The notes below the pieces were generated by a model, which was not told the origin of the DNA, did not search any database, and worked only from the letters and a program-made list of their open reading frames with translations. A stretch of DNA of 27,831 bases from CAZXBB01 sp964638815. GTDB taxonomy: Bacteria > Planctomycetota > Phycisphaerae > Phycisphaerales > SM1A02. Shown in pieces: positions 22,418-27,831 of the stretch. The stretch's first letter is position 1; the number at the start of each line of letters is the position of its first letter. Position numbers and translations under genes: made by a program. The stretch covers positions 1 through 27,831 of the forward strand of contig CAZXBB010000295.1 in assembly GCA_964638815.1 (NCBI GenBank), given 5' to 3'.

Positions 22418-23647
22418 ATGAAGCTGCTGATCGCGATCCCGGCGCTCGACGAGGAGTCGAGCATCGGGTCGATCATCGAGCGCTGCCTCGCGGCGCGCGA
22501 AGAGATCATCGCGGGCTCGCCGGTCACCGAGGTGGAGATCACCGTCGTTTCAGACGGCTCGACGGACCGCACCGTCGAGATCGCCCGCGGCTACGCCGAC
22601 CGCGTGAACGTCATCGTGTTCGAGCGCAACCGCGGCTACGGCGCGGCCATCTCCGAGGCGTGGCGGCGGTCCGACGCCGACCTCCTGGGATTCCTCGACG
22701 CCGATGGCACGTGCGACCCGTCGGTCTTCGCCGCGCTGTGCCGCGAGCTCGACCGTCAGGACGCCGACGTCGTGCTCGGGTGCCGGCTGAATCGCGCGAG
22801 CCGCATGCCGCTCGTGCGACGGATCGGCAACACGCTCTTCGCGCTCATGCTCAGCCTGTTCTCGATGGAGCGCGTGCGCGACGTCGCGAGCGGGATGCGG
22901 GTCGTGCGGCGGAGCAGCCTCGGCAAGCTCTACCCGCTGCCCTCCGGCCTGCACTTCACGCCGGCCATGAGTGCCCGCGCTCTGCTCAGCCGCGACGTGC
23001 GCATCCGCGAGATCGACATGTCCTACGAGGAGCGGGCCGGGGAGTCGAAGCTTCACCCGGTGCGCGACGGGATGCGCTTCCTGCGCGTCATCCTCGAGAC
23101 GGCGTTCCTCTACCGGCCGTCGCGCCCGCTCGGGCTGATCGCGGCGATGCTCCTCGTCGTCACCGGGGCGATGATGTTCCGGCCGACGTGGCTCTACCTG
23201 CACGAGGCGCGTCTCGAGGAGTGGATGATCTACCGCTTCCTCGTGGGCGAGATGCTCGCCTCCGTCGCGCTGCTGCTCTGCCTCGCGGGTTACCTCGGGC
23301 GCAAGGCGGCGGACATCGCGCTGTCCCCGGACCCTGCCCGCGACAAGTACCACGGACCGGTCGGCTGGCTGCTGAGCCGGCGCTGGTTCTGGACGCTCCC
23401 CGCCGGGCTCGGCGTTGCGGGGTTCGCGTTCGTCGGCCGGGCGTTCACCGACTTCCTGATGACGGGGGAGGTCCACGAGCACTGGTCGCGCTTCGTCGCC
23501 ATGATGTTCTTCTTCTCCCTCGCGTTCATGGTGGTCGTCGCGAAGTGCGTCGATTACTCACTGAACCTCCTGGCGGATCACCTCGCGTATCTCAAGCGAG
23601 GAGAGGCCATCGCCCTCTCGGCCGCGCCCGCGTCCGCGGAAGCCTGA
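22418..23647 (+). CDS. GT2 glycosyltransferase, DPM1-like, with four membrane segments
   Basis: A 409-residue membrane-bound family 2 glycosyltransferase. The catalytic domain (1-230) has I-P-A-L-D-E-E at 7-13, S-D-G-S-T-D at 45-50, G-Y-G-A-A-I at 73-78 and the metal-binding D-A-D-G-T at 94-98. This motif set is closest to polyprenyl-phosphate sugar synthases of the dolichol-phosphate mannose synthase type. Four hydrophobic segments follow (about 236-258, 268-292, 325-345, 355-380). A likely product is a polyprenyl-phosphate sugar, the donor used by GT39 enzymes such as the one encoded next door; this pairing is inference. GGGGGAGG sits 3-4 nt before the ATG at 22418, which beats the in-frame ATG at 22295. 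The stop directly abuts the stop of the convergent gene. Confidence 0.87.
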   Translation: MKLLIAIPALDEESSIGSIIERCLAAREEIIAGSPVTEVEITVVSDGSTDRTVEIARGYADRVNVIVFERNRGYGAAISEAWRRSDADLLGFLDADGTCDPSVFAALCRELDRQDADVVLGCRLNRASRMPLVRRIGNTLFALMLSLFSMERVRDVASGMRVVRRSSLGKLYPLPSGLHFTPAMSARALLSRDVRIREIDMSYEERAGESKLHPVRDGMRFLRVILETAFLYRPSRPLGLIAAMLLVVTGAMMFRPTWLYLHEARLEEWMIYRFLVGEMLASVALLLCLAGYLGRKAADIALSPDPARDKYHGPVGWLLSRRWFWTLPAGLGVAGFAFVGRAFTDFLMTGEVHEHWSRFVAMMFFFSLAFMVVVAKCVDYSLNLLADHLAYLKRGEAIALSAAPASAEA

Positions 23648-25915
23648 TCAGCCGCCCCGCATCCCGCGCGCCCGCTCGAGGTTCTTCTTCGCCTCCACGA
23701 AATCAGGATCGAGCCGCAGCGCCTCCTCGAAGTGCGTCACGGCGCGGCCGATCTCGCCGACGCTCCCGTAGGCGGTGCCGAGATCATTGTGCGCGCCGGC
23801 GTCCCGGGGATCGATGGTGAGCGCCGTCTCCAGGTGGGGAATGGCCCGCCGCGGCTGGCGCTGGCGGAACAGCAGCGAACCCAGGCGCCGGTGCGCCTCC
23901 GCCGACTGCGGATCGAGCTCGACGGCGCGCTGGAGGGCGATGAGCGCCCGTTCGCCCTCGCGGCGGCGCACGAGCACGCGCCCGAGCGCGAGCTGCGCCG
24001 CCGCCGAATCGCGATCGACGCGCACGGCCTGCTCGTAACAGGTCAGCGCGCCGGCCTCGTCCCCCTCGAGCTCGAGAAAGAGGCCGAGCTGAAGCTGCGC
24101 GACGGCGAGATCGGGGTCGCTCGCGACCGCCTGCGCGAAGTGCGCGCGAGCCGCCTCGACGTCGCCCCCGGCGAGCAGCAGTCGCCCGAGGTTGCTATGC
24201 GCCTGGGCGAGACGCGCGTCGTGACGCAGCGCCTCCTCGTAGCACGTTCGCGCCCGCGCCGTGTCGTTCTGCTCCGCGAGGACGACGCCGAGGAAGGACC
24301 ACGCCTCCGCGTAGTCCGGGGCGACGGCCACCGCCTGCTCGAAATGCGTCTGCGCCTCCGCCGGCTCGCCCCTGCGGGCGTGGATCGCGCCGAGGTTGTA
24401 GTGGGCCGACGCCAGCGAGGGATCGAGGGCGATCGCCTCGCGGAGGTGCGTGATCGCCTCGTCGTCCCGCCCCTGGAGTCCGAGGGACGTCCCGGTGTTG
24501 TACGCCGCCGCCGCTTCCGATCCCCCGGCCCGGACCGCGGGGAGATTGCATGCGACCGCGACCGCGATCGTGAAGACCGCGAGCTGCAGCAGGTGCCCGC
24601 GGTCAGCGCGACGGACGAATGCGGGCAGCCCCACGAGCCCGCCCGCGGCGAGGATCACGAGAAAGGGGACCATCGGGAAGCGGTACCGCCCGAAGACGAA
24701 GAACAGCACGACACTCGCCGCGTACGTCGCCAGCATGAGGTAGACGGGCCAGAGCACGCGGCGGCGCGACCACGTGATCCACACGCCCGCAAGCGCAAGG
24801 GGCGCGAGCACGCCAATGTTCAGGACGAAGCGCGTGAGCCGCAGCGGCAGCGAGTACTCGGCGTAGGTGTAGAGGTCCTCCGTGTCCATCAGCTCGTGCG
24901 CGTTCCAGGTGAGCGCGAGCTTGCGCCCCATGAGGCTGAGCCAGCGGACCGGATCGTCGGTGATGTCGTCGAGGGCGCGGCGTGTCCAGTACGCGGAGAC
25001 CTCCGCGGGCGCGAGCGGCCGACCCTCGTCCTGCTCGGCCAGCTCCGTGGCGTCGAGCCGCTCGAACTTCGGGTTGGCGCGTCGCGGCCGCAGAGGCTTG
25101 TAGCTGCCGTCCGCTCCCGCGTGGTTGCCGATGTAGAAATTGGGCCCGAACTGCGACGTGGTGAGGTGGAACTCGCCGCCGACGACCTGGTTCCGCACGG
25201 CAACGGGGAGGAGGACCGCCGCGGCCGCGCCGAGGAAGCACCCCGCGAACACGAGACGCCGCGCCCCTTGCGGCCGGAAAGCGAAGAGGATCCAGATCAG
25301 CACGGCGGGGAAGAGCACGAGCGCGTTCTCGCGGCTCAGGACGAGCGCTCCCATAGCCGCGCCGAGCCCGCACCATCGTCGCACCGTCGCCTCGAGGTTG
25401 AGGCCCGCGATGATCCAGAGCGAGAGGCACAGCAGGAAGAGGTCGAGCACGGACTTCTGGATGAGCCCGTCGTAGAAGATCGCCGGCGCGTAGAGCGAGA
25501 GCATGACGCCGGCGACGATCCCGGCGCGGCGGTCGAAGAAACGACGCGCAGCGAGCGCGAGGAGCACGCACGACGCGGCGCCGATCAGCGCCTGCACGAA
25601 CCGCACGACGACCGTGTCGTGGTCGAACACGGCGTAGATCACCGCGAGGAAATACGGGTACAGCGGCGCCTGGTAGAAGACCTCCGTTCCCAGCCAGTTC
25701 CCCGCCACGATCTCCTGCGCCCATTCGTCGTAGCTGCGCCCGTCGCCGCCGACGTAGCCGAAGAACGGCGCCGCCCGCAGTTGCCAGATGTTCAGGGCGC
25801 GGACGAGGAACGCGCCGACGAAGATGGCGACGGCGGGCACCACGAAGCGTCCCGCGGCCGATTCACGGGCACGCGGCGCGGCGCCCGGCGGCGGGGGCGC
25901 GTCATCCGCAGGCAT
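23648..25915 (-). CDS. GT39-type membrane glycosyltransferase fused to eight TPRs
   Basis: A 755-residue two-part protein. Residues about 25-460 hold some ten membrane segments and resemble the PMT/ArnT family (GT39): an early outside loop with G-G-D-G-R-S-Y-D-E, the L-Y-P-Y-F motif at about 85-89, and a large outside region at 245-340. Such enzymes move a sugar from a polyprenyl phosphate to a protein or glycan. Residues about 468-740 are eight 34-residue tetratricopeptide repeats (Y-N-L-G, A-x-x-x-F-E-x-A, D-P pattern), which would present a protein-binding surface, probably outside the cytoplasm because the membrane part precedes them. The ATG lies 14 nt inside the end of the GGDEF gene, so translation is probably coupled. 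The TPR count is by eye. Confidence 0.87.
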   Translation of the reverse strand: MPADDAPPPPGAAPRARESAAGRFVVPAVAIFVGAFLVRALNIWQLRAAPFFGYVGGDGRSYDEWAQEIVAGNWLGTEVFYQAPLYPYFLAVIYAVFDHDTVVVRFVQALIGAASCVLLALAARRFFDRRAGIVAGVMLSLYAPAIFYDGLIQKSVLDLFLLCLSLWIIAGLNLEATVRRWCGLGAAMGALVLSRENALVLFPAVLIWILFAFRPQGARRLVFAGCFLGAAAAVLLPVAVRNQVVGGEFHLTTSQFGPNFYIGNHAGADGSYKPLRPRRANPKFERLDATELAEQDEGRPLAPAEVSAYWTRRALDDITDDPVRWLSLMGRKLALTWNAHELMDTEDLYTYAEYSLPLRLTRFVLNIGVLAPLALAGVWITWSRRRVLWPVYLMLATYAASVVLFFVFGRYRFPMVPFLVILAAGGLVGLPAFVRRADRGHLLQLAVFTIAVAVACNLPAVRAGGSEAAAAYNTGTSLGLQGRDDEAITHLREAIALDPSLASAHYNLGAIHARRGEPAEAQTHFEQAVAVAPDYAEAWSFLGVVLAEQNDTARARTCYEEALRHDARLAQAHSNLGRLLLAGGDVEAARAHFAQAVASDPDLAVAQLQLGLFLELEGDEAGALTCYEQAVRVDRDSAAAQLALGRVLVRRREGERALIALQRAVELDPQSAEAHRRLGSLLFRQRQPRRAIPHLETALTIDPRDAGAHNDLGTAYGSVGEIGRAVTHFEEALRLDPDFVEAKKNLERARGMRGG

Positions 25916-27689
25916 TGTCGCGCGACACTCCGCCGGGACCGAAGGTGATGTCGTCCTTTCCCTTCCGCTTCGACTCGATCGCGCGCTGATCCGCGAGCCG
26001 CAGCAGCGTGCACGGGTCGTTGCCGTCCCAGGGGTACGAGCTCAGGCCGGCGGAGATGCTGAGCGTGCCGGGCGCCTCGAGACCGAGCTTCGGGAACCGG
26101 AGCGTGCAGATCTGTCTCTGGAACCTCCTTGCGATCAGCTCGACGGACTCCGGGTGGTGAGATCCGCTCTCGCGCGGGGCGTCGAGGTCGGCGAAGATCA
26201 CCGCGAACTCGTCACCGCCGATCCGGCACACGCGGTCGCACTCGCGGATGACCGACTTCAGGAGCGCAACGCTCTCGCAGAGGATCACGTCGCCGGCCTC
26301 GTGCCCGAACTCGTCGTTGTAGCGCTTGAAGTCGTCGATGTCGAAGACCATGACGGTCACCGGCCGGCGTCGGCGCGCGGCCTCGGCGATCGCGTCGTGC
26401 AGGAACCGGTGGAAGTAGCGGCGGTTCCACGCACCGGTGAGCTCGTCGCGATACGCCATGTCGCGGTAGCCGTGGTAGGCGCGATCGAGCTCCATCCAGC
26501 GGGCGAGCCACCGAGCCCACGGCGCGAGCTGCTCGTGCGTCGGCCGCGTGGCGACGAGGACGCCGAACGCGTGCGCAGCCGCTGCGATCGGCACGCGCGC
26601 GACGCCGGCGGGGCCGTGTGCCGGCGCGCCGGACGGTTCAACGTGGACGTCGGCCCAGCCCGTGTGCTGGCGGATGAGCGCAAGCGCCGTCTCGACGAGC
26701 GCGCCGTCGCGATCGGTCACGGCCTCGATCAGATCGGTGTCGCCCAGCCCGCCGGTGACCTCGGCGCGCGGCGGGGGCGGCGCCGGGGCCGCTGGAGCGC
26801 GCAGTGCGCGGACGGAGAACGGCGTGGGCGGCCCGGCGAGGAGATCGGGCTCCGGGCCCGGCGACGGCGCGACGATGCCGGGCGCGCCGGGAGGCGCCGG
26901 CGCCGCGCCACGGTCGTCCGGCGCGCATCGCGCCGGAACGAGCGGCTCGGGCAGCGAGCCGGATGCCGGCTCCCGAGCGCGCAGCGATTCGGGCGCCGGC
27001 GGCGGGGGCTGCGGGGGGTCCGGGGGGTCCGGCGTCCGCGAGGGCGGCGGAGGCGCGGCGACCGCATGGGTCGGCGCATGGGTCGTCGGCGCATGGGTCG
27101 GCGGCGCATGGGTCGGCGCATGGGTCGGCGCATGGGTCGGCGCTTGGGTCGGCGCATGGGTCGGCGCATGGGTCGGCGCATGGATCGGCGCATGGGTCGG
27201 CGTCGCCTCGTGAACCCCGGGCGTCGCGGCCGCGCCGTTCGTGCGTGGCGCACGCGAAGGAGCGCCCGGCGGCGACGGCGCGAACACCGACCGGCCGACG
27301 ATCGGCTCGAGCGTCGCTGCGTCGACCGGCGTCCGGATCGTCTCGTCGAAGCCGCGTCGCGCGTCGGGCGCCGTCGCGCCGTCGACGGCGCGGATCAGCA
27401 CCACCGACGGATCGATGCGCCTCATCGCCTCGGCGCACGCTCCGGCGTCCGCCGACTCGTGAACGATGGCGGCGACGATGGGCTTCTCCGCGGCGCAGTC
27501 GGCCAGCTCGCCGATCGCCTCGAAGACGTCGTTCACCTCGACCGGGGGCTGACGCAACCGCTCGCGGAGTGCGTCGTCGATGCCGGCGGCGCCGACGAAG
27601 AGGAGCCGCGCCCTTGGCGCGCGGCGCTCGCGCTCGGCGGTTCCGCCGGCGTCGTGCGCGTGCGTCGGGGGTAGGCCCGGCGTGGTCAT
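25902..27689 (-). CDS. Diguanylate cyclase with degenerate receiver, Pro-rich linker and GGDEF domain
   Basis: A 595-residue signalling protein. Residues about 27-132 look like a receiver fold but lack a clear phospho-acceptor Asp. Residues about 135-310 are a Pro/Ala-rich linker containing a (Pro-Thr-His-Ala) repeat. Residues about 315-400 may be a GAF-like domain. The C-terminal GGDEF domain is intact: D-E-L-T-G-A-W-N-R-R, F-D-I-D-D-F-K, and G-G-D-E-F at 491-495. Arg482-x-x-Asp485 lies exactly five residues before it, the inhibitory I-site, so product feedback is expected. It should make c-di-GMP from GTP; the PilZ protein in this window is a candidate effector. The ATG overlaps the stop of the gene before it (ATGA) and the 3' end overlaps the GT39-TPR gene. 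Confidence 0.9.
   Translation of the reverse strand: MTTPGLPPTHAHDAGGTAERERRAPRARLLFVGAAGIDDALRERLRQPPVEVNDVFEAIGELADCAAEKPIVAAIVHESADAGACAEAMRRIDPSVVLIRAVDGATAPDARRGFDETIRTPVDAATLEPIVGRSVFAPSPPGAPSRAPRTNGAAATPGVHEATPTHAPIHAPTHAPTHAPTQAPTHAPTHAPTHAPPTHAPTTHAPTHAVAAPPPPSRTPDPPDPPQPPPPAPESLRAREPASGSLPEPLVPARCAPDDRGAAPAPPGAPGIVAPSPGPEPDLLAGPPTPFSVRALRAPAAPAPPPPRAEVTGGLGDTDLIEAVTDRDGALVETALALIRQHTGWADVHVEPSGAPAHGPAGVARVPIAAAAHAFGVLVATRPTHEQLAPWARWLARWMELDRAYHGYRDMAYRDELTGAWNRRYFHRFLHDAIAEAARRRRPVTVMVFDIDDFKRYNDEFGHEAGDVILCESVALLKSVIRECDRVCRIGGDEFAVIFADLDAPRESGSHHPESVELIARRFQRQICTLRFPKLGLEAPGTLSISAGLSSYPWDGNDPCTLLRLADQRAIESKRKGKDDITFGPGGVSRDNACG
27064..27201. repeat. 12-bp coding tandem repeat, (Pro-Thr-His-Ala)n
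   Basis: Eleven tandem copies of GCATGGGTCGGC (plus-strand view), nine of 12 bp and two of 15 bp. One copy carries GCTTGGG (Gln for His) and one GCATGGATC (Ile for Thr-frame codon). All length changes are multiples of three, so the cyclase frame is kept. It encodes a His-containing linker. Confidence 0.92.
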
Positions 27690-27831
27690 GGCTCGCGGGT
27701 CTCGTCGCCGAGTGCGAAGAGCATGTCGATCTCCTCTCGCGTGATCTCGACGGGCGCGTCGTCGAACTCCGCATCGGCCTCGTCCGGGCCGAGCGGGGCT
27801 CGCTGCGCCGGCGGCGCGAGATCGTCTTCGG
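27686..27831 (-). CDS. C-terminal end of an acidic protein (partial)
   Basis: The minus strand from the window edge reads 47 residues (E-D-D-L-A-P-P-A-Q-R onward) and ends E-P-stop; the TGA overlaps the cyclase ATG as ATGA. This frame has the acidic composition and G/C third positions expected of a real gene, whereas the two alternatives are Arg-rich. The stretch V-E-I-T-R-E-E-I-D-M-L-F resembles the L-S-Q-D-E-I-D-A-L-L peptide at the start of flagellar switch proteins FliM/FliN, but here it is near a C-terminus, so the likeness may be chance. The 5' part lies outside the window. Confidence 0.72.
   Translation of the reverse strand, partial: EDDLAPPAQRAPLGPDEADAEFDDAPVEITREEIDMLFALGDETREP

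Noticed and set aside
23732..25948. Long plus-strand reading frame opposite the GT39-TPR gene, and similar long antisense frames opposite other genes
   Set aside because: Arg/Glu/Pro-rich shadows produced by high G/C third positions; they lack family motifs, while the opposite strand carries clear domains.

Overview
The window is a GC-rich (roughly 70%) bacterial chromosome segment. It carries about 20 recognisable genes, mostly housekeeping or envelope functions, and no mobile element, rRNA, tRNA or CRISPR array that I can support. I infer a planctomycete, perhaps of the Phycisphaerae type. The grounds are a stand-alone prepilin-like protein of the type abundant there, a NUP-type MFS permease, a divergent Dxs, a long C-terminal tail on topoisomerase I, and a mix of leaderless-looking and Shine-Dalgarno starts. 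This placement rests on family resemblance only.

Layout. 1-3.2 kb: a glutamine amidotransferase-like protein (+), a secreted M14 carboxypeptidase (-) and an HD-domain hydrolase (+). 3.3-9.8 kb, all on the minus strand: a prepilin-like protein, an ExbB/TolQ/MotA-type channel subunit, a TraB-like protein with a GspG-type pseudopilin domain inserted in it, a polyprenyl diphosphate synthase (ispA) and dxs. 9.9-12.0 kb (-): ispG, overlapping by 4 nt a lipase-like lipoprotein. 12.2-14.7 kb (+): a PilZ-receiver-degenerate Hpt protein and an MFS permease. 14.9-19.9 kb (-): M42 aminopeptidase, miaA and topA. 20.0-21.3 kb (+): a YgfZ-type protein and a previously overlooked 39-residue membrane protein. 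21.4-27.8 kb: a metallophosphoesterase (-), a GT2 glycosyltransferase (+), a GT39-TPR fusion (-), a GGDEF diguanylate cyclase (-) and the end of an acidic protein (-).

Themes. Four genes touch isoprenoid metabolism: dxs and ispG (MEP pathway), ispA (prenyl chain) and miaA (uses dimethylallyl diphosphate on tRNA). YgfZ supports Fe-S enzymes, of which IspG is one. A GGDEF synthase with an intact inhibitory site and a PilZ protein give both ends of a c-di-GMP circuit. The cyclase overlaps a GT39-TPR membrane protein, facing a DPM1-like GT2, which suggests regulated protein or polysaccharide glycosylation.

The most unusual items are: the TraB/GspG domain insertion beside a proton-channel subunit and a prepilin; the PilZ-REC-Hpt protein whose phospho-histidine position is leucine; a repeated TANNNT box 6-7 nt before four start codons, implying leaderless mRNAs; and a different short tandem repeat in many of the spacers.
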